Assembly: GCF_024170465.1 (NCBI RefSeq)
Contig: NZ_JALJYF010000001.1
Coordinates: 744,001 to 808,000 of the forward strand
From: Natronospira proteinivora
Lineage (GTDB): Bacteria > Pseudomonadota > Gammaproteobacteria > Natronospirales > Natronospiraceae
Direction of reading: 5' to 3'
DNA length: 64,000 bases
In this document: piece after piece, positions 46,286-55,588 of the stretch
Layout of the letters: every line of letters starts with the position of its first letter
Numbering within the stretch: position 1 is the stretch's first letter
The notes under the pieces: generated by a model
The model's input: only the letters and a program-made list of their open reading frames with translations
Told to the model about the DNA's origin: nothing
The model's database searches: none
Translations under genes and position numbers: made by a program

Positions 46286-46640
46286 CGGCAATACCCCGAG
46301 CTTGCCCCACGTCATGTCAAATGAATGGCCTGATGGGCCATGGGATGAGCGGTATCAACTTTGGGATGGTTGTTTGTCAGCCATCGAGGGGGACTGCTAA
46401 TTGAATAGCCTTAAAGGCCTTGATGGAGGTGTGTAAGCGCCTGATTGAAAAGGTCTTATAGCTATCGCGGGGGGGAAGACTTTGCGTCCGTGGCAAAGTG
46501 AAGGGAAAGACCCTTTTTATAACACGATGAGAAAGCCTGTCCAAGGATTCTCTTGGGCATGGCGGCGGCTGTGTTTGCCATTTCCATTGGGACGGTTCTT
46601 AAATGAGGCATGAGCGGCTTGAATAACGGAGGACACCACC
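46286..46640. other. Intergenic region between acnA and the divergent unknown pair
   Basis: About 355 nt with no supported gene. It holds a 7-bp hairpin ACTTTGC/GCAAAGT (about 46479-46499) followed by a weak AAGGG/CCCTT stem and T-run (46500-46519), which could be the end of a small RNA. CGGAGGA precedes the ATG at 46641. Confidence 0.4.
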
Positions 46641-47264
46641 ATGAACCGTCGTTCCGATCTGGAAACCGTGACCGATCTGCGCCAGTGGTTCCAGGGTTCG
46701 GTCCACGAAGCCATGCACCGCAATGCGCTCAGTGCCGGTCGTCTTACCGAGCGTTATGTGGCGGATCTGCTGGTCCAGTACAGCCGCTCTGAGCGGCTGT
46801 ATGAGGTGACCGAAGAGGGTTCCGGACTCAAGCCCCTGGCCTTTATGTACCAGGATGCCATGGAGTCCCCATCCGAGGAGGTCCGCCGTCAGAATCTGCA
46901 GCGCTTGGGGGATATTGCCTTGTTCATCGCCGGCTATTTTGCCGAAAGCCTCAGCCGAAAATCCGTGGACGTGGACTATTACGCCGGCATGGGCGGTGCC
47001 GCCTACAACAGTCTGGCGGAAACCCCGCCTCGCAATTTTGATGCTCTGGAGGTTAATGAGGTCTTCCGGGAGCTGGCCGAAAAGTTCACCGCCTTCATGG
47101 ACGTGCTGGCGGAAGTGGGGCATATGGCCCATGGCAACGGCGATCAGAGTATTCTGCGCTTGTATGAAACCTGGATGCACACGGGCAGCCCGCGAGCCCG
47201 TCGTAAGCTGGAGGCCATGGGCGTGATTCCCAATGAATCCAGCACCAGCCGGAGGCATCACTAA
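46641..47264 (+). CDS. Conserved-looking protein of unknown function, first of a coupled pair
   Basis: 207 residues, soluble, mostly helical by composition, no signal peptide. Recognisable segments include AGRLTERYVADLLVQYSRSERLY, LQRLGDIALFIAGYFAESL and VDVDYYAGMGGAAYNSLAE; no motif assigns an activity. CGGAGGA lies before the ATG. Its TAA overlaps the start of the next gene (TAATG), so the two products are probably made in balance and may interact. Divergent from acnA. Confidence 0.8.
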   Translation: MNRRSDLETVTDLRQWFQGSVHEAMHRNALSAGRLTERYVADLLVQYSRSERLYEVTEEGSGLKPLAFMYQDAMESPSEEVRRQNLQRLGDIALFIAGYFAESLSRKSVDVDYYAGMGGAAYNSLAETPPRNFDALEVNEVFRELAEKFTAFMDVLAEVGHMAHGNGDQSILRLYETWMHTGSPRARRKLEAMGVIPNESSTSRRHH

Positions 47265-47947
47265 TGGCTGCCCAGGCGTGGGCCGCATCGGGGGCCCGCT
47301 TGTCCGGCTGGCAGGGGATGCTTGAGCGCTTGTACGAGGTGGAAACCGGCTTTGATGTAAGCAAGTTTTTGCTCACCGATCGTCGATTCGTGCAGCTCAT
47401 GGAAGGGCGCCGGTACCGGCCCGCCCGGGAAAAACTGCTGATCCATGAGATTGATGGCGAACTCAATGTTTCCCTGTACCTGGACCCGGAACTGCTAAGG
47501 CGACTCGAGGCCCAACCACCGGAGCAGTTACTGGACGGACGTAATCTGACGGATTTCTGGATGGCCCTGGAAGGGGTCAGCCATTTTGTTTACCTGGGCC
47601 ATAACGCTCGCTATGACCGTCCCGTGAGTCGTCTGGAAATGGAGTTGCAGGCCGAGGTGGACAAGTTCGTGTTGGCCAATCTCTTTCTGGCTCGACAGCA
47701 GGGCCACAGTCCGGGGAAACGCCTACATCGGGCGCTTTTTCATCAGCCTCATTTCCATAGCCAGCTGAGCCATGAAGAAGCACGGCGCTACGTCCGGGCC
47801 AGCCGGTATGCGGGCCGCTATTGTCAGCATCTTATCCACGGCATGCGACGGCCGGGCCGTGGGCCGTTAAGCCGCGAACTGCGGCGCTTTTACCGTCTGC
47901 ACCGACACCGCAAGTTGGAGTACATCGACACCGCCCATTCCCACTAG
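47264..47947 (+). CDS. Protein of unknown function, second of a coupled pair
   Basis: 227 residues, soluble. The N-terminal half is alpha/beta-like (YEVETGFDVSKFLLTDRRF, LIHEIDGELNVSLYLD); the C-terminal third is very rich in Arg and His (GKRLHRALFHQPHFHSQLSHEEARR, RRFYRLHRHRKLEYI). The basic end could bind nucleic acid or metal, an inference from composition. Starts in the TAATG overlap with the preceding gene and ends 12 nt before convergent glsA. Confidence 0.8.
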   Translation: MAAQAWAASGARLSGWQGMLERLYEVETGFDVSKFLLTDRRFVQLMEGRRYRPAREKLLIHEIDGELNVSLYLDPELLRRLEAQPPEQLLDGRNLTDFWMALEGVSHFVYLGHNARYDRPVSRLEMELQAEVDKFVLANLFLARQQGHSPGKRLHRALFHQPHFHSQLSHEEARRYVRASRYAGRYCQHLIHGMRRPGRGPLSRELRRFYRLHRHRKLEYIDTAHSH

Positions 47948-47959
47948 TGGTGCGATTTT

Positions 47960-48880
47960 CTAATGCCCGAATACGGACCAGCCGGTGTTCTGGGTGAACA
48001 TCTCCAGGGCCTTGGTACCCAGCAGGCTATTGCCCACGGTATCCAGGCCGGGTGACCACACGGCGATAGAGCCTTTGCCGGGAGCGATGGCCAAAATCCC
48101 GCCACCGACGCCGCTTTTGCCCGGCAACCCGACCCGATAAGCGAATTCGCCGGAGCCATCGTAGTGCCCGCACATCATCATCAGGGAATTGATGCGTCTC
48201 GCTCGCTGGGCGGAGACCACGCGGCTGCCGGAGACTTGGTTGATACCATCCGAGACCAGGAACAGCCCGGCTCGGGCCAACTGCTCGCAGTTCATGGCCA
48301 AGGCACATTGGTGGGAGTAGGTGCCCAGGATCTTGTCCACATCGTGCTGAAGCTTTCCGAAGGATTTCATGAAGTGGGCCAATGAGGCATTGCGATGTTT
48401 GTGTTCAAGCTCGGAAGCGGCCACTTCATGATCAAAATAAATACTGGCATCGTCGGAAAGGAAACGGATAAAGCTGAGGATCTCCGCCAGCACTTCCTTG
48501 GGCTCATGGCCCATCATGATGGCATCTACTACGGCCAGGGCACCCGCATTGATGAAGGGATTACGCGGTTTTCCGGATTCGTGCTCCAACTGCACAATGG
48601 AGTTGAATGGATCACCCGAAGGTTCACGGCCCACATATTCCCAGATACCATCCCCGCGTTTGCCCAAGGCTAGGGTCAATGCGAACACCTTGGAGATACT
48701 CTGGATGGAAAATGGCTGGCTCACATCACCGGCGGAATACAGCGCCCCCTCCGGGGTGGCTACACTGATTCCGAAATGCTGTGGACTGACTTGGGCCAAT
48801 TGCGGGATGTAGTCCGCAACCTGGCCACGAAGGTCATGGTCGGCCAAATCGCGGGTGATGTTATTGAGCAATGTCTGCAT
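47960..48880 (-). CDS. glsA: Glutaminase A
   Basis: 306 residues, typical for the beta-lactamase-like glutaminase family (about 308). It hydrolyses glutamine to glutamate and ammonia in the cytoplasm and can aid acid resistance. The Ser-x-x-Lys catalytic pair is in [10 protein letters not shown], with [13 protein letters not shown], the [15 protein letters not shown] segment and a C-terminal [27 protein letters not shown]-like stretch (partly shown: [11 protein letters not shown]). No operon partner. Confidence 0.93.
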   Translation of the reverse strand: MQTLLNNITRDLADHDLRGQVADYIPQLAQVSPQHFGISVATPEGALYSAGDVSQPFSIQSISKVFALTLALGKRGDGIWEYVGREPSGDPFNSIVQLEHESGKPRNPFINAGALAVVDAIMMGHEPKEVLAEILSFIRFLSDDASIYFDHEVAASELEHKHRNASLAHFMKSFGKLQHDVDKILGTYSHQCALAMNCEQLARAGLFLVSDGINQVSGSRVVSAQRARRINSLMMMCGHYDGSGEFAYRVGLPGKSGVGGGILAIAPGKGSIAVWSPGLDTVGNSLLGTKALEMFTQNTGWSVFGH

Positions 48881-49054
48881 CTGAGGTAGTTAAACTTGAA
48901 TGTTTGAAATTGGGAAGACCCAATCAGTCTGGGTTCCGCCGTTTCTACCGCATTTTTGCTGGAAGGTCAGGCATACCGGTCGGCATCGTGCTCGGCTATA
49001 GACCACCGCGTGGCTCCACCGGCCGTGAGAGCCAGATAATCGTTCCGGCGGGAT

Positions 49055-49357
49055 TCATCCAGGCCTTCGCTGGCGAGACTCTCGGGTTCCCAGCTCATCG
49101 ATGGTGGTATCGCCGCTTCGGGCCCCGCTACGCGTGGGGGCATTGGCTCGCAGATAATAGTCATGCTGGTCCTGGTCACTGCTGTAAGTACCGGCCAGTT
49201 GGCTTACCTGACCTTGTTCCGTGACCATGGGGCGTACTGGCATGAGGCTGGCTCGAAAGGAATCCCCCAAGCCGGATACAATCCAGACCAGCGGCTGGGC
49301 TTTCACCAGTTCAAACAGATCCTGGTGGGATTGCGGGCCATAACGTTTTCCGGCCAT
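49055..49357 (-). pseudogene. Possible remnant of an FMN-binding (PNPOx-like) protein
   Basis: The frame MAGKRYGPQSHQDLFELVKAQPLVW-like (shown to 20: MAGKRYGPQSHQDLFELVKA) runs on to WIVSG and SLMPVRPMV, resembling the N-terminus of pyridoxamine-oxidase-fold regulators or oxidoreductases. It then loses resemblance and ends after about 100 codons, and the following sequence is in another frame. It appears truncated and frameshifted. The family assignment is tentative. Confidence 0.35.
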
Positions 49358-49667
49358 GGGTGTACCCTTTGATCTTGAACGCGTTTCTTTTGATGGTGTG
49401 GATGAGCAGCGAATCAAAAATCCCGGCATTCTTGTACAGCGGGGCCGAATCATAGCAGTGGGTGAGGGTAGTGATCGCGTTGACCCGGACCGTCACATCA
49501 CACTTGATGATGATCATACCATTTTGCCCGGCTTCATCGACTTGCATACCCATTACCATGTGGACCTGTTTGATGCGGGGCGGGTGGATGAAACCAAAGC
49601 CTATCCCTTGCTGTATTCAGGAAACGGAAGGCCGGATTGGTCTCCAATTCGAAAGCGATTGTCCTGA
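49356..49667 (+). pseudogene. Truncated amidohydrolase remnant
   Basis: 103 codons. GILVQRGRIIAVGEGSD and ILPGFIDLHTHYHVDLFD match the N-terminal beta-sandwich strand and first metal-binding HxH of amidohydrolases such as N-acyl-amino-acid deacylases. The frame stops after YPLLYSGNGRPDW with no barrel, so about three quarters of the protein is missing. No continuation is visible before the next gene at 49782. It begins at the same point as the opposing remnant. Confidence 0.65.
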
Positions 49668-49781
49668 CTGGAAGCCCAGAAAAGATTGATTTTCCGGCCG
49701 CGATACGGGCTTATTGGCAGGTGACCGGAGTCATTCCGGCATTGGAACAGTCATAATCGACAGGCCAGACCGGAGCAGCTT

Positions 49782-52613
49782 ATGAGCAAGCGGCATTCCG
49801 TCTCGGAATCTGAGTTGCTGGACCTGATCCGCACCATCTCGGCGGAGTTGAACCCTCGGCAATCCCCTCCTGAGTTGAGCCTGGATAGCGCCCTGGAGCG
49901 AGAGGCGGGCCTGGACAGCCTGGGCCGGGTGGAATTGATGCTGCGCATCGAACGGCGATTCGGGCTGAGAATCCCGGATGAGAAGGCGGTTTCGGCACGG
50001 ACGCCCAAGGAGCTGCTGGCGCTTCTATCGGATGGCAACATGGCCGAAGCCAATGATCCGGGGCAACGGGACCCGGCACTTGGCCAAGCACAGGGGGAGG
50101 AACCGGTGGAGCCACGTTCGGCGGCCACCCTGAGCCAGGTGTTGGAATGGCATGCCGACCGGGTGGGGGATCGCCAGTGCCTGAGTCTCTATCAATCCGG
50201 CGGCGAGATGAGCCATCTGAGCTATGCCGAGCTTCGGGATGGAGCGGCCGAGCTCGCCGCCGGGCTACGCGACAAGGGCGTGGGTCCGGGGGACCGGGTT
50301 GCCTTGATGTTGCCGACCAGTCTGGAGTTCTTCTTTGCTTTTCACGGTGTCATGTGGGCGGGTGGTGTGCCGGTCCCCTTGTATCCGCCGGTACGGGTCA
50401 GTCAGGTAGAAGACCATTTCCGTCGCATTGCAGGCGTGGTGGAGAATGCCGAGTGCCGTTGCTTTATTGCTTCCCGTGAAACGGCCCAGGCCGGTCAACT
50501 GCTCAAGAGTCTTGCACCCTCACTGAGTCATGTGTTGACCGTGGACAAGCTGCGCCAGGGGGTGGGGATCGCCCGGGTACCCCGGCGAAGCGATGATCTG
50601 GCCTTCTTGCAATATACCTCTGGCACCACTGGTGACCCCAAGGGGGTGATGCTCAGCCATGCCAACTTGCTGGCCAACATCCGCTCCATCGGTAGTGTGG
50701 TTGACGCCTCTCATGAAGACCGTTTTGTCAGCTGGTTGCCCCTCTACCACGACATGGGTCTAATCGGCGCCTGCCTGGGGACGCTGTACTACGGCATTCC
50801 CCTGTTTCTCATGTCCCCCCTGCAATTCATGGCCCGGCCACAGAGTTGGCTATGGGCTATTCACCGCCATCGAGCCACCCTGTCCGCGGCGCCTAATTTT
50901 GCCTACGATCTCTGTGCCAATCGCCTTGAGAGTGAAGAGCTGGAAGGGCTGGATCTTTCCAGTTGGCGGGTGGCCTTCAATGGTGCTGAGCCCATCAGTC
51001 CGCAGACGCTGGATGGCTTCGAGCAGCGCTTTGCTCACTATGGTTTTCATCGGGAGACCATGAAACCGGTTTATGGTCTGGCGGAGTCGTCGGTGGGCTT
51101 GACGTTTCCCCCGACCGATCGTGCCCCCAAGCTGGATCGTATCGAGCGAGATCGCTTCGACCAGCATGGTGAAGCCCGTCCTGCGGCGGACACGGATGAA
51201 ACCCCGCGCCTGTTCGTGGCCTGTGGCAAGCCATTGCCAGAGCATGAAATACGGGTGGTAGACGAACAGGGGCAGCCTCTGCCGGATCGTCAGCAGGGGC
51301 ATCTGCAGTTTCGCGGACCTTCCTGCACCCGGGGCTACTTTCGCAATCCCGAAGCCACCGACGCGCTGATCGACAACGGCTGGCTCAGCTCGGGGGATTT
51401 GGCCTATCTGGATGAGGGGGAGCTGTATCTCACCGGGCGGGTCAAGGACATGATCATCCGGGGTGGGCGAAATTATTACCCCTATGAGCTTGAGCAAGCC
51501 GTCTCCCGGGTTTCCGGGGTGCGGCGCAACAATGTGGCGGTATTTGCCAGTTCTGACCCGGATGGTGGATCGGAACGCCTAGTGGTGGTGGCCGAGACCC
51601 GGGTCACGGATCGCGCCGAGCGGGAGCGTATTCGCCAAGCCATTGTGGACGCCAGCGTGGATCTGATGGATTCCCCGCCGGATGCCGTTTCCCTGCAGCC
51701 ACCCCAGGCCATCCCCAAGACCTCCAGCGGCAAGATTCGTCGTCCGGCCTGCAGGCGCCTGTTCGAGGAAGGCCACCTGGGCCGGCCCCAGGGCCTGCTG
51801 CGTCAGATGGCTCACTTGTTGCTGGGCGGTATCTGGCCAATGATTCAACGCCTGCTTCGGGCAACAGGGCAGGGCCTGTTCGCGTTCTGGATGTGGCTGT
51901 TTGGATTGCTGATCGGGATTCCAGCCGCCCTGTTATTGCTGCTGATGCCGGGTCGCCGATTGCGTGTTGCCCTGGCCCGGGGGAGCAGTCGACTGATTTT
52001 CTCGGCAGTCCGTATGGGGCCGCGAGTCCAGGGGCTTGAGCATCTTCCCGATGGGCCCTGTGTGCTGGTGGTCAACCATGCTAGCTATCTGGACGGTGCC
52101 GTCCTGCGGGCAGCATTGCCGGGGCCGCTGTATTTTGTCGCCAAGCGCGAGCTGAGCAAAGGCATGGCGGGACGTCTGCTCAAGCGGATTGGGGCCGTGT
52201 GGGTGGCCCGTTTCGATCACAAGCAGGCCTTGAGTGACTTGGAACAGGCCATGGCCCATCTGGCCAAGGGGGAGCGGCTGCTCTTCTTCCCGGAAGGGAC
52301 CCTTTCAGCCGCACCGGGACTGCGCAATTTCCGGATTGGTGCCTTCATGGCAGCGGTACGTCAGCAAGTGCCCGTGGTTCCGGTGGTATTGCGGGGAACG
52401 CGCCAAGCCTTGCCGGGTGAGTCTTGGCGTCCCCGGCCCAGCCGCATCGAGATCCGGATTGGCCGCCCAATTGAAGCCAAGGGTGAGGATTGGGATGCGG
52501 CATTGGATCTGCGTGACCGAAGCCGTGTCTGGGTGCTTGAGCAATGTGGTGAAGCGGACATTGCCGGGGAGGATGGCGGTTTGCTGGGTGGCCGGGAGCA
52601 GGGCCGGCTTTAA
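49782..52613 (+). CDS. ACP - fatty acyl-AMP ligase - PlsC acyltransferase fusion
   Basis: 943 residues with three domains. Residues 10-85 form an acyl carrier protein with phosphopantetheine Ser46 in GLDSLGR. Residues 105-690 form an AMP-binding ligase of the FAAL/acyl-CoA synthetase type: YTSGTTGDPKG, YHDMGLIG, the VYGLAESS motif and SSGDLAYLDEG. Two hydrophobic stretches near 700-740 suggest membrane association. Residues 745-910 form a PlsC-type acyltransferase with NHASYLD (His766) and FPEGTLS. The fusion could load a fatty acid on its own carrier and pass it to a glycerophosphate or similar acceptor. Preceded by a decayed region and followed by yghU. Confidence 0.9.
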   Translation: MSKRHSVSESELLDLIRTISAELNPRQSPPELSLDSALEREAGLDSLGRVELMLRIERRFGLRIPDEKAVSARTPKELLALLSDGNMAEANDPGQRDPALGQAQGEEPVEPRSAATLSQVLEWHADRVGDRQCLSLYQSGGEMSHLSYAELRDGAAELAAGLRDKGVGPGDRVALMLPTSLEFFFAFHGVMWAGGVPVPLYPPVRVSQVEDHFRRIAGVVENAECRCFIASRETAQAGQLLKSLAPSLSHVLTVDKLRQGVGIARVPRRSDDLAFLQYTSGTTGDPKGVMLSHANLLANIRSIGSVVDASHEDRFVSWLPLYHDMGLIGACLGTLYYGIPLFLMSPLQFMARPQSWLWAIHRHRATLSAAPNFAYDLCANRLESEELEGLDLSSWRVAFNGAEPISPQTLDGFEQRFAHYGFHRETMKPVYGLAESSVGLTFPPTDRAPKLDRIERDRFDQHGEARPAADTDETPRLFVACGKPLPEHEIRVVDEQGQPLPDRQQGHLQFRGPSCTRGYFRNPEATDALIDNGWLSSGDLAYLDEGELYLTGRVKDMIIRGGRNYYPYELEQAVSRVSGVRRNNVAVFASSDPDGGSERLVVVAETRVTDRAERERIRQAIVDASVDLMDSPPDAVSLQPPQAIPKTSSGKIRRPACRRLFEEGHLGRPQGLLRQMAHLLLGGIWPMIQRLLRATGQGLFAFWMWLFGLLIGIPAALLLLLMPGRRLRVALARGSSRLIFSAVRMGPRVQGLEHLPDGPCVLVVNHASYLDGAVLRAALPGPLYFVAKRELSKGMAGRLLKRIGAVWVARFDHKQALSDLEQAMAHLAKGERLLFFPEGTLSAAPGLRNFRIGAFMAAVRQQVPVVPVVLRGTRQALPGESWRPRPSRIEIRIGRPIEAKGEDWDAALDLRDRSRVWVLEQCGEADIAGEDGGLLGGREQGRL

Positions 52614-52712
52614 CCGTTCATTTGTCCACACCGCTTGAATGTTTCCGAGCCCGTCACCAGCATGCAGGGCAGATTCATTCCTTTCTGCGTCCACCCATAC
52701 CGGAGTTTTTCA

Positions 52713-53591
52713 ATGACAGAACAACAATACACACTGCCTCGAGTCTGGACAGCAGATCAGGCCGGGGGCGGCAAATTTGCCGGCATCAATCGCCCCGAAG
52801 CGGGGGCCACCCATGACAAGGCATTACCGGTGGGCAAACACCCGCATCAGCTCTATTCCCTGGCCACCCCCAATGGCGTGAAGGTCACCATCCTGTTCGA
52901 GGAGTTGTTGGCGGCGGGCCATGGGGATGCGGAATACGATGCCCATCTGATCCGGATTCTGGACGGCGAGCAGTTTGGCAGCGGCTTTGTGGAAGTTAAT
53001 CCCAACTCCAAGATTCCGGCTATGGTCGATTGCAGCACCGAGCCCCATACGCGAGTCTTCGAATCCGGGGCCATCTTGCTCTACTTGGCCGAGAAGTTCG
53101 GCGCCTTCATCCCCACGGATCACTCGGGCCGGACAGAGACGCTCAACTGGCTGTTCTGGCAAATGGGCAGTGCTCCGCTGGTGGGTGGGGGCTTCGGGCA
53201 TTTCTATGCCTATGCCCCGGAATACTACGAATACCCCATCAACCGTTACACCATGGAAACCAAGCGCCAGCTTGATGTGCTCAACCGGCAACTGGCCGAC
53301 CAGGCCTATATCGCCGGTGAAGACTACTCTATTGCTGATATGGCCATCTGGCCTTGGTACGGACAGTTGGTACTGGGCCGGCTTTACGATGCTGCCGAGT
53401 TCCTGGCCGTGCATGAATACCCGCATGTGCTGCGCTGGGCCGAAGCCATCGACCAGCGCCCGGCGGTCAAGCGGGGCCGCATGGTGAACCGGACCTGGGG
53501 CGAACCTCAGGAACAGCTCCATGAACGCCACGATGCCGGTGATTTCGACACGCGCACACAGGACAAGCTGGATGAGCAGGCGGGGGCTTGA
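52713..53591 (+). CDS. yghU: YghU-type glutathione S-transferase family disulfide reductase
   Basis: 292 residues from the ATG at 52713 (CGGAG upstream). Thioredoxin-like N-domain with HQLYSLATPNGVKVTILFEEL, VNPNSKIPAMVD and the glutathione-contacting FESGAILLYLAEKFG, then a helical C-domain with ETLNWLFWQMGSAPLVGG and EDYSIADMAIWPWYG. The extended N-terminus (YTLPRVWTADQAGGGKFAG) is specific to YghU and the Ure2p-like group, which act as glutathione-dependent disulfide-bond oxidoreductases. Cytoplasmic. Confidence 0.93.
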   Translation: MTEQQYTLPRVWTADQAGGGKFAGINRPEAGATHDKALPVGKHPHQLYSLATPNGVKVTILFEELLAAGHGDAEYDAHLIRILDGEQFGSGFVEVNPNSKIPAMVDCSTEPHTRVFESGAILLYLAEKFGAFIPTDHSGRTETLNWLFWQMGSAPLVGGGFGHFYAYAPEYYEYPINRYTMETKRQLDVLNRQLADQAYIAGEDYSIADMAIWPWYGQLVLGRLYDAAEFLAVHEYPHVLRWAEAIDQRPAVKRGRMVNRTWGEPQEQLHERHDAGDFDTRTQDKLDEQAGA

Positions 53592-53608
53592 GACAGGGGG
53601 TTCTTGGT

Positions 53609-54808
53609 TTAGCCCTTGACGCAGACCACCTGCTTGAGCCGGTGTAGGACGTCCACCAGATCGGTCTGATTGGCCATGACGCGGTCAATGTCCTTGTAGG
53701 CGCCGGGGGCTTCATCCAGCACGCTTCGATCCTTGCGGCATTCCACGCCCCGGGTGGTGGCGCGGAGTTGGTTGAGGTCAATCTGTTTCTTGGCCTGGCG
53801 GCGGCTCATGCGCCGTCCGGCCCCGTGGGCGCAGGAGTCCAGGGCCTCGGGCGGCCCACCCCGGCCGCGGACGATGTAGGAGCAGGCGCCCATGCTGCCG
53901 GGGATAATGCCCAGATCACCCCGGCGGGCGCGAATGGCTCCCTTGCGGGTGACCCAGACCTCACTGCCGCCGTGGCTTTCCCGGGCCACATAGTTGTGGT
54001 GGCATTTGATGGCTTCCTCGGTGACCCGGAAGGGCGGCAGAACGCCCTGCAAGGCCTCCAGAATCGCGGCCATCATGGTTTCCCGGTTGTGGCGGGCATA
54101 GTCCTGGGCCCAGCCCACTGCCTCCACATAGTCATCGAAGCCGGTCGTGCCTTCCCGCAGGTAGGAGAGGTCTTTATCCGGCAGGTTGCGCTGGTGGATG
54201 CGCATGTCCTCGCGGGCGTATTCGATGAAATAGCGGCCAATGGCATTGCCGATGCCCCGGCTGCCGGAGTGGAGCATCACCCAGACCCGCTCGGACTCGT
54301 CCAGGCAGAGTTCGACGAAGTGATTGCCGCCGCCAAGGGTGCCCATCTGGCGGGTAAACTTGCCGCGCATGTTCTTGCCCATGCGGGCGATGGTGGGGTG
54401 GCGTTCCAGGATCCGGTCCAGGCCCCGGGCCAAGGGTTCGCAGGCCGAGTAGGGGGCGTGGGCGGCATCATGGCTGTCAAAGCCCACCGGCACCACCCGC
54501 TCGATGGCGCGGCGAACGGCCTTGAGGGATTCGGGCAGCTGGTCTGCGGTGAGGTCCAGACGCCGGGCCATCATGCCGCAGCCGATGTCCACGCCCACCG
54601 CAGCGGGGATGATGGCTTCCCGGCTGGGAATGACCGAGCCCACCGTGGCGCCTTTACCCAGGTGCACATCCGGCATGGCCGCGACGGAGGGGCCCACCAC
54701 GGGCAGGGCCGCCACCCGCTTGAGTTGCTCCAATGAGGCCGCGTCCACGTCCTCGGTAAAGATATGGACCGGCACCCGCTCGCTGTTCAGGTGTTGTCGA
54801 ATGGGCAT
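53609..54808 (-). CDS. rtcB: RtcB family RNA-splicing ligase
   Basis: 399 residues from ATG 54808; the longer frame adds a region without homology. GTP- and Mn-dependent ligation of 2',3'-cyclic phosphate ends to 5'-OH RNA is the family reaction. Seen: MPDVHLGKG, the metal-binding cysteine in GVDIGCGM, GTLGGGNHFVEL, HSGSRGIGNAIG and the guanylated histidine in SCAHGAGRRMSR. No rtcA or rtcR regulator is nearby. Upstream lies the 650-bp palindromic repeat region. Confidence 0.94.
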   Translation of the reverse strand: MPIRQHLNSERVPVHIFTEDVDAASLEQLKRVAALPVVGPSVAAMPDVHLGKGATVGSVIPSREAIIPAAVGVDIGCGMMARRLDLTADQLPESLKAVRRAIERVVPVGFDSHDAAHAPYSACEPLARGLDRILERHPTIARMGKNMRGKFTRQMGTLGGGNHFVELCLDESERVWVMLHSGSRGIGNAIGRYFIEYAREDMRIHQRNLPDKDLSYLREGTTGFDDYVEAVGWAQDYARHNRETMMAAILEALQGVLPPFRVTEEAIKCHHNYVARESHGGSEVWVTRKGAIRARRGDLGIIPGSMGACSYIVRGRGGPPEALDSCAHGAGRRMSRRQAKKQIDLNQLRATTRGVECRKDRSVLDEAPGAYKDIDRVMANQTDLVDVLHRLKQVVCVKG

Positions 54809-54962
54809 GGTTGGGCTACCCGTAAAATAGCCTTCAAGGCATACTTTAACAAAGGGGTGAGCCCTAGGAGGAAGGGTCTTTTCCATCGACAGGCCCTGAA
54901 ATGGGACATCGTGGAATTCCGTGGAGAATGGTGAGGCCTATCACTGTCTGGAGCTGTCTATA

Positions 54963-55160
54963 TAGCAATTTGAACGAAGCCCAAGCCAACTAACCCCCTC
55001 ACTACTTTCAGTCTGGAGGATCGAGTGCATGGTGGGATTTGCCGGGGCTGTGCGCGACAGGGATGTCGCGCCCAGAGCGTCTCAGGGACGGATTCACAGC
55101 GTCCCCGGAAAATCCCACCATGTAATCGAGCCGTGAAGCTCTGGAAGAAGTCTACTTCTT
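54963..55160 (-). repeat. Structured dispersed repeat, copy B
   Basis: Inverted relative to copies A and C. Its outer stem pairs 55021-55047 with 55103-55129 (24 of 27 positions). The stem sequence differs from copy A (CATGGTGGGA against ACAGGGTGGA) yet still pairs, and the inner CTGTGCGCGACA hairpin is kept. This is covariation-like support for a conserved structure. Confidence 0.75.
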
Positions 55161-55320
55161 TCGGCTGACCCAGCTTGAATCTTTTCGTAAGGTTTTGACA
55201 GAACTGTGCTGCGGCATTGAGCCATAGGAACCCTGTATTGTGTACCAACTGGGCCTGTTCGGTGTGACGTCCATTAGCTACTTCCGAAGCCGTTCAAGCT
55301 ACAGCCAGCGGAGGGTGTTA

Positions 55321-55504
55321 GTTTCTGTTTAAACTTCACGGCTCAAGCACAGGGTGGAACTGTCCAGGGACGCGTGGACCCATCCCTGGGGCTCTGGGCG
55401 CGACATCCCTGTCGCGCACAGCCCTGGCCAGTCCCACCCTGTACTCGATCCTCTAGTTGGAAAGCAGTGGTGGGATGAGCTGGCTTGGGCTTCGTTCCAA
55501 TTGC
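55321..55504 (+). repeat. Structured dispersed repeat, copy C
   Basis: Close to copy A along its length, including GGACCCATCCCTGGGGCTC and GGGCGCGACATCC. The outer stem has two mismatches and the second inner hairpin one. It ends in GCTTCGTTCCAATTGC, shared with copy B in inverted form. Confidence 0.8.
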
Positions 55505-55588
55505 CGAGGTAGGTAGCTCCGGAGAATGTGGATGCGACCACGCTCCACGGAATTCCACGAAGAACCGAAAAAACGGGTTAGCGTAATC

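Larger units (their letters stand above)
54909..55560. repeat. 650-bp imperfect palindrome containing repeat copies B and C
   Basis: A perfect 18-bp inverted repeat (54909-54926, TCGTGGAATTCCGTGGAG, and 55543-55560) bounds the region. Inside, copies B and C lie in opposite orientation, about 37-40 bp from each end, so the whole is symmetric around 55235. The central 160 bp also has AGCTTGAA inverted. It fills most of the gene-free stretch between rtcB and the GNAT gene. Confidence 0.75.
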
